NCBI GenBank assembly: GCA_003280025.1
Contig: QCGD01000003.1
Span: 78,788-142,787, forward strand
Origin: Prochlorococcus sp. AG-363-P06
GTDB lineage: Bacteria > Cyanobacteriota > Cyanobacteriia > PCC-6307 > Cyanobiaceae
Reading direction: 5' to 3'
Length of the DNA stretch: 64,000 bases
Numbering within the stretch: position 1 is the stretch's first letter; each line of letters opens with the position of its first letter. Position numbers and translations under genes: made by a program. A model generated the notes under the pieces. The model ran no database searches, had not been told where the DNA came from, and worked only from the letters and a program-made list of their open reading frames with translations. Shown here in pieces: positions 48,645-58,093 of the stretch.

Positions 48645-50447
48645 TTAAGAGTTTTTATTGTACATTACTTTTGATTCAGAAATAAATTTTTCTAATAATT
48701 TATTGGTTGAAATTTTAATTTTAGTTTTTGTTGCTCGGGATGAAAATTCTACTTCTTTATTGATTGAATCTCGACCAATAATTATTTGAAAAGGTATCCC
48801 AATTAAGTCAGCATCTTTAAATTTTACTCCAGCTCTATCATCCCTATCATCCAGCAGTACATCTATTTTGTTATTCTTTAAATCTTCATAAATTTCCTCA
48901 GTAAGTTCTTTCTGAATGGGATCTTTCAAATTTGTTGGAATAATTATAATTTGAAAAGGAGCAATTTGAATTGGCCAACAAATACCATTCTCATCATGAT
49001 TTTGTTCAATAGCAGCTTGAGCGATTCTAGTCACTCCAATTCCATAACAACCCATCCACAAGTTTTGTAACTTTCCATCTTTATCAGAAAAATTTGCATT
49101 TAATTTTTCACTATATTTTTGACCTAATTGGAAAATATGCCCAATCTCAATTCCTTTTGCTTCTTTTAATTTCTCATCGCTATTTATATTAATCTTGTCT
49201 CCTTTCTTAGCATTTCGTATATCTGCAATTAGGTAATCTTTTTCAGTAAATGAAAATTCACGAAATACTTTATGAGTATTGACTTGATTACCTCCACTTA
49301 TGAAAGTTGAAAGATTACTAGCAGATTGATCTGCGATTTTGAACCACTTTTTATTCCAATTAGAATCAATTTTGATGGTTTTATTACCTATGTCAGGTCC
49401 AATAAAACCTAATGGAAAATTAACCAGATTTTTTTTAATAATTGTATTATCTTCAAGAATCTTTAGCTGGATTAGATTTGAAGCATATTTTTTATTAAGT
49501 AAGTTAAAGAGTTTGACTTCATTTATATGCTGATCACCTCTAATACATGCAATAATTGGTACCTCAGTTTTGTCTTCAAATTTTCCAATAAATATAACGA
49601 CTTTAACAATTTGGCTTGGATCTAAATTATTTTTTTTACATATATCCTCGATTGTTTTTTGATTAGGGGTATCTAACAATTCTGACGAGTAATTGTTTAA
49701 TGGAATCGCTTGAGAAGGTATAGAAAAAGCTTTTTCTATATTTGCAGCATAAGAGCCACTTTCAGTAAATAAAATAGTATCTTCTCCGGCATTTGCCGTA
49801 ACCATAAATTCTTTAGAGGATGCTCCTCCAATTGCCCCACTATCTGCTTCAACACCTACTGTATGAAGACCACAATTTTGAAAGATATTTGCATAAGCTT
49901 GACCCATCTTTTCATAAAAAGATGCCAAATCTTTTTGTGAAGAATGGAAAGAATAACCATCTTTCATAATAAATTCCCTACTTCTCATTAATCCAAATCT
50001 TGGTCTTATTTCATCCCTAAATTTTGTTTGAATTTGATAAAAACATTGAGGCAATTGCTTGTATGAATTGATAATTTCTGAAGCGATGCTTGTTATAACT
50101 TCTTCATGAGTTGGACCTAACCCAAACTCTTTTCCTTGCCTATCCTTGAGATGAAACATTATTCCTTCCCCCGCGGTATACCCCTCCCACCTTTTACTTT
50201 TTTTCCATAAATCTGCAGGATGAAGTTGAGGTAAAAGTAGTTTGGTACAACCAATAGAATTTAGTTCTTGATCAATTATTGCGGATATCTTTTCAATAAC
50301 TCTAAACATTATTGGCATGTAAGCATAAATCCCACTGTTAACTCTGCGAATGTAACCACCTTTTAAAAGTAATTGATGCGAAATAATTTCTGCTTCAGAA
50401 GGTGTGTCACGAAGTGTCCCCAGAGGAAATGAGGTGGTGACGCGCAT
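48645..50447 (-). CDS. proS: proline--tRNA ligase
   Basis: Class II synthetase. From the ATG at 50445-50447 it is 600 aa, the usual length. It shows motif 2 (LLPQLHPADLW, FRDEIRPRFGLMRSREFIMKD), the editing (INS) domain between about 225 and 400 and motif 3 (MGCYGIGVTRI). A further upstream in-frame start at 50483 would add 12 unlikely residues. Confidence 0.96.
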   Translation of the reverse strand: MRVTTSFPLGTLRDTPSEAEIISHQLLLKGGYIRRVNSGIYAYMPIMFRVIEKISAIIDQELNSIGCTKLLLPQLHPADLWKKSKRWEGYTAGEGIMFHLKDRQGKEFGLGPTHEEVITSIASEIINSYKQLPQCFYQIQTKFRDEIRPRFGLMRSREFIMKDGYSFHSSQKDLASFYEKMGQAYANIFQNCGLHTVGVEADSGAIGGASSKEFMVTANAGEDTILFTESGSYAANIEKAFSIPSQAIPLNNYSSELLDTPNQKTIEDICKKNNLDPSQIVKVVIFIGKFEDKTEVPIIACIRGDQHINEVKLFNLLNKKYASNLIQLKILEDNTIIKKNLVNFPLGFIGPDIGNKTIKIDSNWNKKWFKIADQSASNLSTFISGGNQVNTHKVFREFSFTEKDYLIADIRNAKKGDKININSDEKLKEAKGIEIGHIFQLGQKYSEKLNANFSDKDGKLQNLWMGCYGIGVTRIAQAAIEQNHDENGICWPIQIAPFQIIIIPTNLKDPIQKELTEEIYEDLKNNKIDVLLDDRDDRAGVKFKDADLIGIPFQIIIGRDSINKEVEFSSRATKTKIKISTNKLLEKFISESKVMYNKNS

Positions 50448-50621
50448 ACAAATAAAATCTTGATAGATATTTAATATTATCAATTAAGAAGTAAAAATAA
50501 TTTAAACTGTCTTGAGTCCCTCAACGCAGCTAGTCTAGATATACTCTTTCTGCTAGCTTCTGGAGTAACAAAGTTTAAACTTTTAGTTAAATTCATTTTT
50601 CAAAAGCATTTTCTTAAAGTT

Positions 50622-50984
50622 ATGGAAAATATAGATTCTAATATTTCTAGCTCAGAAGAATTAGTGGGGATTGATGAAGTTCAAAAGTTCCTTAATAGAT
50701 CAAGAGCTTCTGTTTATAGATACACAAATACTGATGTAAGAAATCTAAATCCTAGTTTTAATCCAAGAAAATTAAATCCTGAATATAGAAATGATCAAAA
50801 AGATCCATTAAAGTTTCATCCTAATGAAATAGCAAGATTTGCAAAAGATATATTAAGAATTAAAGAGGTAACGGTAGAAGTCTTTAATACTCCATCTTCT
50901 GCTGCCCAAAATATCCTTGTACAAATTCTTGAAGAATTAAAAACTATTAGATCTTTATTAGAAAAGAATAATCAAACAAATTAA
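50622..50984 (+). CDS. small putative DNA-binding protein, 120 aa
   Basis: A 120-aa protein with a MerR/excisionase-like helix-turn-helix near residues 15-40 (VGIDEVQKFLNRSRASVYRY), an Asn/Pro/Arg-rich middle and a helical C-terminus (ILVQILEELKTIRSLLEKN) that could form a dimerising coil. I do not recognise the family. It heads a plus-strand run with the next genes. A TATACT -10-like box lies at 50540-50545 upstream. Confidence 0.7.
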   Translation: MENIDSNISSSEELVGIDEVQKFLNRSRASVYRYTNTDVRNLNPSFNPRKLNPEYRNDQKDPLKFHPNEIARFAKDILRIKEVTVEVFNTPSSAAQNILVQILEELKTIRSLLEKNNQTN

Positions 50985-51069
50985 CTAAAAAATATTTTGA
51001 TTTATTGACATATAGATTGTAAAATATTCTTAGTAAGTTATTTGCTCAACTTTTCACAAATAATAGCTC

Positions 51070-51324
51070 TTGAGAAACACAACATCAAAGCACTTTGTAA
51101 AAAGTAAATTAAGTGATGTCTATTCTCTTAATGATGTTTCAAGTGATTTCGAAAGAGATGATGATGACCCTTTAAGCATAAGGGGTTTATCAATCACATT
51201 ATTAGGTATTATTTTTGCTTCTCTCACAATTTTAGTACCTTCAATCAGTGTTTTGCTTGGTAGACCTTTGTCTCCAGTAAATGATGTCATTTTAAATCAT
51301 TCAATTAAAAAAGATGGATCTTAG
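51070..51324 (+). CDS. small membrane protein, 84 aa
   Basis: An 84-aa protein with an acidic stretch (SSDFERDDDDP) and one transmembrane segment at about 43-64 (LSITLLGIIFASLTILVPSI). The start is TTG at 51070, with no ATG in frame before the span. It ends inside the start of the pyrophosphatase gene (11-bp overlap), so translational coupling is possible. No function recognised. Confidence 0.7.
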   Translation: MRNTTSKHFVKSKLSDVYSLNDVSSDFERDDDDPLSIRGLSITLLGIIFASLTILVPSISVLLGRPLSPVNDVILNHSIKKDGS

Positions 51325-51862
51325 TTTGTTACCTCCATCTCCAATGAAGGGCATAGTTAATTTAGTGGTAGAAATACCAGCAGGTAGCAGGAATAAATAT
51401 GAATATTGTTCTGAAGCAGGAATAATGGCTCTTGATAGAGTACTGCATTCTTCAGTCAGGTATCCTTTTGATTATGGTTTTATACCAAATACCCTTGCTG
51501 ATGATGGCGCTCCTCTTGATGCGATGGTGATAATGGATGAGCCAACATTCGCTGGTTGTTTAATAAAAGCAAGACCTATTGGGGTTTTAGATATGCATGA
51601 CTGTGGCGCATATGATGGAAAACTTTTATGCGTACCAGTGGCTAATCCTAGGCAATCAAATATAATAAGTATTAATCAAATTGCACCAAATCAGTTAGAA
51701 GATGTTGCGGAATTTTTTAGAACAAGCAAAGGTCTTGATGGTAGGACCGTTCAAATTGATGGTTGGAGAGATTATGAAGTAGTTGAAGAAATTTTAAAAA
51801 AATGCACACCTTCAAAAAAGAAAATGTTTAAAGTTCTTAAGAAATCAAAAATAGTAAAATAA
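51314..51862 (+). CDS. ppa: inorganic pyrophosphatase, family I, with altered active site
   Basis: A 182-aa protein matching the classic cyanobacterial soluble PPase throughout (VVEIPAGSRNKYEY, YPFDYGFIPNTLADDG, GRTVQIDGW). Two residues depart from the pattern. The cluster normally written DGDPLD reads DGAPLD, removing the Asp equivalent to E. coli D67, and the late Tyr-Lys pair reads Ser-Lys. Weak or no hydrolysis is predicted. A second, complete-looking PPase lies at 35988. Confidence 0.9.
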   Translation: MDLSLLPPSPMKGIVNLVVEIPAGSRNKYEYCSEAGIMALDRVLHSSVRYPFDYGFIPNTLADDGAPLDAMVIMDEPTFAGCLIKARPIGVLDMHDCGAYDGKLLCVPVANPRQSNIISINQIAPNQLEDVAEFFRTSKGLDGRTVQIDGWRDYEVVEEILKKCTPSKKKMFKVLKKSKIVK

Positions 51863-51863
51863 A

Positions 51864-52220
51864 TTGAAAAAAATAATTATTTATAGTTATATAAAATGTT
51901 CAACTTGTAGGAAAGCATTAAAGTGGCTTGATCAGAAAGCTTTTGAATATCAATTAATAGATATAGTAAAAGAAACTCCATCAGCTAAATATTTAAATCT
52001 TGCTTTAAAAGAGTATTCCTTTGAAAAAAGGAAGATTTTTAATACAAGAGGTAAGAGTTTTAAGTCAATTAATTTTGATATTCAAGATTCATCAAATGAA
52101 GAAATTATTCGACTCCTTTCAAGTGATGGCAAATTAATTAAAAGACCTTTTTTAGTCTATGAAGAAAAAAAAATAATACTTGGATTTAATGAAACGGAAT
52201 ATACCAATAACCTTGAATAG
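51864..52220 (+). CDS. ArsC/Spx family protein
   Basis: A 118-aa thioredoxin-like protein with CSTCRKALKWLD at residues 12-23 (CxxC) and the family FNTRGKSFK and KRPFLVYEEKK segments. ArsC-like arsenate reductases and Spx regulators share this fold. The CxxC and lack of other evidence leave the role open. The start is TTG at 51864, 1 bp after ppa. Confidence 0.85.
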   Translation: MKKIIIYSYIKCSTCRKALKWLDQKAFEYQLIDIVKETPSAKYLNLALKEYSFEKRKIFNTRGKSFKSINFDIQDSSNEEIIRLLSSDGKLIKRPFLVYEEKKIILGFNETEYTNNLE

Positions 52221-52249
52221 GATCTTATTTTATAATCTTAGGAGACTTT

Positions 52250-52903
52250 ATGAAATCTTCAATTAAAAATATATTTATAGAATGGGGCCCTTTAATTTTT
52301 TTGGCTTTTTTTATCTCTTCTTGTAGATCATTTTTAGCAGAACCTAGATATATTCCCTCTGGCTCAATGCTCCCAGAATTACAAATAAAAGATAGATTAA
52401 TTATTGAGAAATTGTCAATAAAAAATTCTTTACCAAAAAGAGGGGACATAGTTGTATTTAAATCTCCTTTTTCATTTGATGAACAACTAATTTTCTTGAG
52501 ATCTAAACCATTACCAAAAAAAAGATATTGTTTCTTCATGAGCTTCCCTCCAATTTCATTTATTCCTGGTTTAAGAGATCAGGCTTGTGATGCATATATT
52601 AAAAGGGTAGTTGCACTGCCTGGAGAGATTGTTAGTGTAAATATTAGAGGTGAGGTATTGATAAATAATAAAATCATCTCTGAACCATATGTAACTTTTA
52701 AGTGCTATGAATCCTTTTTAAATAGTTGTGGAGAATTTACAAACTTAAAAGTGCCAGATGATCATTTTTTAGTCTTAGGAGATAATAGGGCAAATAGCTG
52801 GGATGGAAGATATTGGCCTGGAAGCAGATTTCTACATAAGAATGAGATTATTGGCAAGGCTTACTTAAGATTTTGGCCTTTAGAAAAATTTGAATTTTTT
52901 TAA
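52250..52903 (+). CDS. lepB: signal peptidase I
   Basis: Membrane serine protease that removes signal peptides from exported and thylakoid-lumen proteins. The 217-aa protein has an N-terminal membrane span at about 11-28, the nucleophile box PSGSMLP (Ser39), the catalytic lysine in YIKRVVALPGE, and the GDNRANSWDGRYWP box. It follows the ArsC-like gene after 29 bp. Confidence 0.95.
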   Translation: MKSSIKNIFIEWGPLIFLAFFISSCRSFLAEPRYIPSGSMLPELQIKDRLIIEKLSIKNSLPKRGDIVVFKSPFSFDEQLIFLRSKPLPKKRYCFFMSFPPISFIPGLRDQACDAYIKRVVALPGEIVSVNIRGEVLINNKIISEPYVTFKCYESFLNSCGEFTNLKVPDDHFLVLGDNRANSWDGRYWPGSRFLHKNEIIGKAYLRFWPLEKFEFF

Positions 52904-52928
52904 AGAAAGATTTTTTCGTTTTAAATTC

Positions 52929-54260
52929 TTAAAGTGCTCCAGACGCAGTTGAATCTAATATTCCTCCAAGATGTGTGGTAATGTTTAGAGCACTTATAAC
53001 ATGGTCTTTATTAGGATCATCAAATATGTCAATAACAGTTATACCCCCATTACCCTGCTTTATCTTCCAGATGTTTGAACAATCAATGCTTAAAATATTA
53101 CAGATTAGAGTTTTGTTTACTGCATCGTGAGCGACTAGAAGTGTTAAATCATTTTCTTTTTGCGATAAACAAATCTTTTTAAAAGCTTTCACTGACCTTT
53201 CAGAGACTTCCCTTATAGACTCACCTTCGGGCATTATCACCTCTGCAGGTTTTTCATGCCAATTCTTTAGTAAATTTGGCCACTCTTCATTAATTTCCGC
53301 TTCTAGTTTACCTTCCCATAATCCATGGCTTATTTCTGCAAGTGCTTCTATCTTTATTATTTTTAATTCTTTATTGTTTCGAAGAATAATTTGTGCTGTT
53401 TCATAAGGTCTATTCATTGAACTTGAAAAAGCCTTAGTGAAATTAATTTCTTTTAAATATTCGCTAGTCTTACTAGCTTGATCTTTACCATTGTTATTTA
53501 AAGGGATATCAATTTGTCCTTGAAATCTCCCTTCTTTGTTCCAGTTTGTTTCACCATGTCTTATTAGAAAGATTCTAGAATCTCCTATTTTTTTAGGAAT
53601 TTTTTGATTTAAATGAGAAGTTTGATTCAAGCATTCAATTTGTGTTTTGTAAGAATTATTCTTGTTCTTAGAAATATTTAGAATTGAGAAAGAGGCATTT
53701 TCTAGTCTTATTTTTCTAAAACCTTGTGTAGGCTTACCAATTAATGAGAGGATCAAACACCTCAGTATGGCATTATGACCTACGACTAAAATGTTTGCAT
53801 CATCTTTGTCTAAATAATTTTTCATAATATCTTTTAAAAAGATATCTGCTTGGTTAAACAACTCTTGAATTGGTTGATAGTTTGTATTATCACTTCTTTT
53901 TAAAGTTAAGTTCTCTGGATCATTTTTCCAGACAGAATAAATTTCAGGATATTTATTTTTTACTTCATTAATTGAAAGACCAGACCATGAACTAAGATCT
54001 ACTTCTAATAAATTTTTATCATAAAAAACATTCTGTTCTTTATTAAAGCTTTTTTTAATTGTATTGGCTGTCTCTGATGCTCTTACAAGAGGAGATGAAT
54101 AGATTCTGTTAAACTTTATTTTTGATAATGCGTTACCTGCTTTAACAGCTTCTTCGTAACCAATATCGGTTAAAACTGAATCATCAGTTCTTCCTTGAAT
54201 TAATCCTTTTGCATTAAAGCTGCTTAGTCCATGCCTAACTAAAACTAATCTTATGCCCAT
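52929..54260 (-). CDS. double-domain histidine phosphatase (phosphoglycerate mutase-like)
   Basis: A 443-aa protein with two complete histidine-phosphatase domains: RHG boxes LVRHGLSSFN (about residue 5) and LIRHGETNWN (about 231), and second histidines in VVGHNAIL and LLVAHDAVNK. Two-domain members in cyanobacteria and plants are annotated as 2-carboxy-D-arabinitol-1-phosphatase, which relieves Rubisco of tight-binding inhibitors. That function is possible but not proven here. Confidence 0.85.
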   Translation of the reverse strand: MGIRLVLVRHGLSSFNAKGLIQGRTDDSVLTDIGYEEAVKAGNALSKIKFNRIYSSPLVRASETANTIKKSFNKEQNVFYDKNLLEVDLSSWSGLSINEVKNKYPEIYSVWKNDPENLTLKRSDNTNYQPIQELFNQADIFLKDIMKNYLDKDDANILVVGHNAILRCLILSLIGKPTQGFRKIRLENASFSILNISKNKNNSYKTQIECLNQTSHLNQKIPKKIGDSRIFLIRHGETNWNKEGRFQGQIDIPLNNNGKDQASKTSEYLKEINFTKAFSSSMNRPYETAQIILRNNKELKIIKIEALAEISHGLWEGKLEAEINEEWPNLLKNWHEKPAEVIMPEGESIREVSERSVKAFKKICLSQKENDLTLLVAHDAVNKTLICNILSIDCSNIWKIKQGNGGITVIDIFDDPNKDHVISALNITTHLGGILDSTASGAL

Positions 54261-54379
54261 TATATATATTTGAAAATGATGGTATTTTAATCATCTCATG
54301 GCGTGATAAAAATAGATATATGATAATTAGAAATTTCAATGATAGCTTTTTTTAGTTTTATAAGTTTTACTCAATAGTT

Positions 54380-55738
54380 ATGATTAAAAATATTTCTAGG
54401 AAAAAACTTTTTTTAGCTTTTATTTCTTTACTTTTTACTTTCTTTGTATGGCAACAAGGTTTAAAAGATAGTTTAAACAGACCTTCTGTCTCTTTCGATA
54501 TTAGTCAAAAAGAAAAAGAAATTGCAGAATTAGCTCTCCAATCATTGCCTTCAAATTTTAAAAAATATGTTAGTGCAAATGATCCAGTTCAAGAAATAAA
54601 TAATTCTCTTTCTAATCTATCTTTTGATGAACTATCAGAAAGAAACAAATTAATTTATATAATTTCTTCAGATCTTCACGATTTTAAAATCAACAACAAT
54701 TCTTCTTATGAATTTAAAAACAAAAATTATAAATTATTATTTGATGATTTAGAGAGGAAATCTAATAATAAATCATATAAACCTAATTATGATCAATTTG
54801 ATTTTTTTAAAGACGATAGATTTTTATATCACTTATTAAGCAAAAAATTTGACTTTGATGCAAGTGGATTGATAACAAAATCACTTTCTCAAAGAATGTT
54901 TTTAAAAATATTAGCTATTAGGTTAATACCATTATTTACTATATTGCTTGGCTCAATTCTAGTTTTAAAAACATTATGGACCTCTATCTCTCTTAAGAAA
55001 ATTGCTTGGAAGGAATTTAAGCCCTTAGATTTGGATTTAATAGATATGGTTTTATTAATCGCAGGAGGATTTGTTGTTTTAGGAGAAGTTGTATCTCCTT
55101 TATTTTCAATAGGTTTAGTTGAGCTTTTTTCTAAAGATCTCTCAATTGAGTTATCACAAGCATTAAAAATATTTTTTGGATATCTATTTATGGCTATACC
55201 TCCATTATTAATTGTTTATTATCAAATCAAATCTATGAATGGCGAATTCTTTTTTAAAAAGGATTATTTTCAATTTAATGGATTGCCAATTAAAGAAGCC
55301 ATAATTCAGGGTTTTAAGGGCTGGTTAATGATCATACCTTTTGTTTTATTGGTCTCATTAATCATGAATATTTTAATTGATAATCAAAATGGTAGTAATC
55401 CATTGATAGAAATTGTTCTTAACAATAATAATTACTTCTCATTCATACTTTTATTCTTAACAACCACACTTTTAGCACCTTTGTTTGAAGAGATTGTATT
55501 TCGTGGAATTTTACTTCCAATTTTGTCAAGAGATTTTGGAATAATTTTAGGCATTTCAATTTCTGCATTCATCTTTGCTTTGGCACATTTAAGTATTAGC
55601 GAAATGCCTCCATTATTAGTTTTAGGAATAGGACTAGGTATTACAAGAATTGCTTCGGGAAGCTTGCTTTCTTCTGTGATTATGCATTCTTTATGGAATG
55701 GCTTGACTTTCTTTAATTTGTTCTTATTAAGAACATAA
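54380..55738 (+). CDS. CPBP family intramembrane metalloprotease
   Basis: A 452-aa protein with an N-terminal membrane segment, an outer domain of about 150 residues, and seven or eight further membrane spans. The CPBP (Abi) motifs are present: FEEIVFRG, FALAHL and the late HSLWNG. CPBP proteases cleave in membranes or process prenylated peptides; the substrate here is unknown. It precedes the FtsL-like region and ftsI. Confidence 0.88.
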   Translation: MIKNISRKKLFLAFISLLFTFFVWQQGLKDSLNRPSVSFDISQKEKEIAELALQSLPSNFKKYVSANDPVQEINNSLSNLSFDELSERNKLIYIISSDLHDFKINNNSSYEFKNKNYKLLFDDLERKSNNKSYKPNYDQFDFFKDDRFLYHLLSKKFDFDASGLITKSLSQRMFLKILAIRLIPLFTILLGSILVLKTLWTSISLKKIAWKEFKPLDLDLIDMVLLIAGGFVVLGEVVSPLFSIGLVELFSKDLSIELSQALKIFFGYLFMAIPPLLIVYYQIKSMNGEFFFKKDYFQFNGLPIKEAIIQGFKGWLMIIPFVLLVSLIMNILIDNQNGSNPLIEIVLNNNNYFSFILLFLTTTLLAPLFEEIVFRGILLPILSRDFGIILGISISAFIFALAHLSISEMPPLLVLGIGLGITRIASGSLLSSVIMHSLWNGLTFFNLFLLRT

Positions 55739-55801
55739 ATAATTTGAGTTTTTTACTTGCATATCACTCTAAAAGGTGTTTATTTAATTAATAATACTTT
55801 T

Positions 55802-55819
55802 TATAATTTAAAATATAAT
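55802..55819 (+). promoter_or_regulatory. candidate -10 boxes ahead of the FtsL-like gene
   Basis: Two perfect TATAAT hexamers at 55802-55807 and 55814-55819, 8-20 bp before the ATG at 55827. No clear -35 is seen. Confidence 0.4.
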
Positions 55820-55826
55820 TACACAG

Positions 55827-56248
55827 ATGAAAACTTTTGAGAATGAATATTTTTTAAAAAAAAAAGTTTATACAAAAGTAAATTAAGTTTAAAAAAAATA
55901 TCATCATTAAAATTAATTCATAATATATTTGATACTATTAACATCTCTTTATTAATATCAATATTCATCTTATTTAGCCTATCTTTTAATGGCCAAAGGA
56001 AATGGTCTGCGATTTATAAAATTTTATCTAACACTAAAGCTAATAATAATAATCTGATCGATTTTATTTCCAAAACTGAAGAATTTTATATTAGTGAACT
56101 TGATTCTCTTGATAATTTTAAAAAAACCACCCCTAAAGATTTAATTTATGTAGATAAAATTCAGATAAAGAAAGAAAATTATTTAAAAAAAGAAATAAAA
56201 AATATCATTGCTGGCTTCAAAGATAGTAGATATGAAATAGGATATTAA
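55827..56248 (+). CDS. FtsL-like single-span protein, frame broken at an A10 run
   Basis: A long open frame (55847-56248) encodes one transmembrane span (NISLLISIFILFSLSF) and an outer tail ending RYEIGY, with TAA overlapping the ftsI ATG by 1 bp. It has no ATG, GTG or TTG before the span. A start exists one frame away: ATG at 55827 (MKTFENEYFL). The two frames join if the run of ten A at 55856-55865 is read with a -1 slip, giving 140 aa. Size, topology and position before ftsI match FtsL. It could be programmed slippage, a sequencing error or a recent mutation. Confidence 0.55.
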
Positions 56249-58002
56249 TGAAAAAACGTAAAAAATTTGTTCATCTTTTACCTCTTGAAGAAAAAAGATT
56301 TAAATTAACATATATTTTCTTTTTGGTCGTAATATTATCTTTGTTTGGAAGGCTGGTTAACTTGCAAGTTTTTAGTGCTTCTGAATTAAAAAATAAAGCC
56401 AGGTCAATACAATCTTCTAGAACTATTTCTTTGAAAACAAGAAGATCAATTGTTGATAGGAATAATCGATTGATTGCCTATGATAAATTTCTATATAAAT
56501 TATGGGCTCATCCCAAATATTTTAATTTTCCAGGTGATTCAATCAATACAGTTAGAGGAGTTGAAGAAGTAGTTAAGAAATTATCACCTATTTTAGGTAT
56601 CAATGATCAACTTCTCTTGGAAAAATTTGATGATAATAGCTTCGGTATCGAACTAGCAAATCAAATTACAGAAGACAAAGCAGATAAGATTAGAAGGCTA
56701 AAAATAAGTGGCCTTGATTTATTTAAATATTCTCAAAGATATTACCCACAAGGGAAGTTTTATTCTACTGTTGTTGGGTTTGTGAATGATGAGAAAAAAG
56801 GCTCAGCAGGCTTAGAATTACATTTGGATCATCAAATTAAAGTATTAAATAAAAGCATTTTTCTAAAAAGAGGTGGAGATGGAACACCCCTACCAGATAA
56901 TTCTGGGCCAAGAGATTTTATCTCTGATTCTAAGAGTTTAGGTTTAACGATAGATTCAAAATTACAGAAAGCTTCATTTGAAGCTTTATCAAAGCAAGTA
57001 ATGAGGTGGAAAGCAAAAAAGGGCTTTGCAATAGTTATGGATGTAACAAATGGAGAAATTCTATCTTTAGCATCGGTCCCTTCATATGATCCAAATAAAT
57101 TCTGGCAATATAATCCAGAAGTATTCAAGGGCTGGTATTCGCAAGATTTATTTGAGCCTGGTTCGACTTTTAAACCTATCAATTTAGCTTTGGCATTAGA
57201 AGAAAAAATAATTCAAGAAAATGGCTTTGTAGAGGATACTGGAAAGATTAATGTTGGAGGATGGACACTTTCGAATTGGAATAAAAAAGGGAATGGATAT
57301 ATTGATTATCCAGAAGTATTACAAGTTTCAAGTAATGTTGCGATGGTGAAGATAATGCAAAAAATGCAGCCTTCAACTTATTGGGATTGGTTGAATAAAT
57401 TAGGAGTTAATACAAATTTAACTACTGATTTATTTGAATCTACAGCGGGACATCTAAAAAGAAAAGATGTATTTGTTAATCAATCTATTGAGCCAGCAGT
57501 TGCATCTTTTGGTAAAGGGTTTTCAATCTCTCCAATGAAGTTAGCCCAACTTCATGCTGCTTTGGCAAACGGTGGTTATGAAGTGATTCCTCATGTAACA
57601 TTCAATTTCAAAGATTTCTTAAAAAAAGGTTCACAAAAAAGATTGTTTTCTAGTGATGTATCTGAAACTGTTCTGAAATGGATGGAGAGTGTTGTTGAAA
57701 GTGGTAGTGGAGATAAAGCAAAAATAGATGGGTACAGAATTGCAGGCAAAACTGGAACATCTCAAAAGGCTAAAAATGGTATCTATACACTTAAAAAAGT
57801 TTGTAGTTTTGTAGCAGCTTTACCAGTCAACGATCCAAAGTATGTTGTTCTTGTAGTTATAGATGAGCCATTTAATTCTTATGGTGCCTATGGTTCAACA
57901 GTCGCATTACCTGTGGCTAAAGAAATTATCGAAAGTTTAATTGTGATTGAAAAAATCCCACCACTAACTAAAGAAAATAAAAGGATTGTTAAAAAACTCT
58001 AA
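56248..58002 (+). CDS. ftsI: septal peptidoglycan transpeptidase FtsI (PBP3-like)
   Basis: Class B penicillin-binding protein for division-wall cross-linking. The 584-aa protein has one N-terminal membrane span at about 22-42, a dimerisation domain (RRSIVDRNNRLIAYD), and the transpeptidase motifs in order: STFK (SxxK, near residue 306), SSNVAM (SxN) and KTGTSQ (KTG). It is the second gene after the FtsL-like frame and precedes tal. Confidence 0.95.
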   Translation: MKKRKKFVHLLPLEEKRFKLTYIFFLVVILSLFGRLVNLQVFSASELKNKARSIQSSRTISLKTRRSIVDRNNRLIAYDKFLYKLWAHPKYFNFPGDSINTVRGVEEVVKKLSPILGINDQLLLEKFDDNSFGIELANQITEDKADKIRRLKISGLDLFKYSQRYYPQGKFYSTVVGFVNDEKKGSAGLELHLDHQIKVLNKSIFLKRGGDGTPLPDNSGPRDFISDSKSLGLTIDSKLQKASFEALSKQVMRWKAKKGFAIVMDVTNGEILSLASVPSYDPNKFWQYNPEVFKGWYSQDLFEPGSTFKPINLALALEEKIIQENGFVEDTGKINVGGWTLSNWNKKGNGYIDYPEVLQVSSNVAMVKIMQKMQPSTYWDWLNKLGVNTNLTTDLFESTAGHLKRKDVFVNQSIEPAVASFGKGFSISPMKLAQLHAALANGGYEVIPHVTFNFKDFLKKGSQKRLFSSDVSETVLKWMESVVESGSGDKAKIDGYRIAGKTGTSQKAKNGIYTLKKVCSFVAALPVNDPKYVVLVVIDEPFNSYGAYGSTVALPVAKEIIESLIVIEKIPPLTKENKRIVKKL

Positions 58003-58021
58003 AATTTCTCAAATTTATAAG

Positions 58022-58037
58022 TTTTTTTTTTTTTTTT
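58022..58037 (+). other. T16 tract after ftsI
   Basis: Sixteen T in a row, preceded by a weak all-AT hairpin (AAATTT-CTC-AAATTT). It may serve as a poor intrinsic terminator between ftsI and tal. Length error in sequencing is possible. Confidence 0.5.
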
Positions 58038-58093
58038 GATGATTTCATAAGAAATTAAAGCTAGTTTGTATATATAAATAGGATTATTTAAAT

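Noticed and set aside
52225..52539. Minus-strand open frame over lepB
   Set aside because: It lies wholly opposite the well-supported lepB start region and has no independent support.
58022..58037. T16 tract as a phase-variation switch
   Set aside because: It lies between genes after the ftsI stop and well before tal, so length change would not alter a reading frame.
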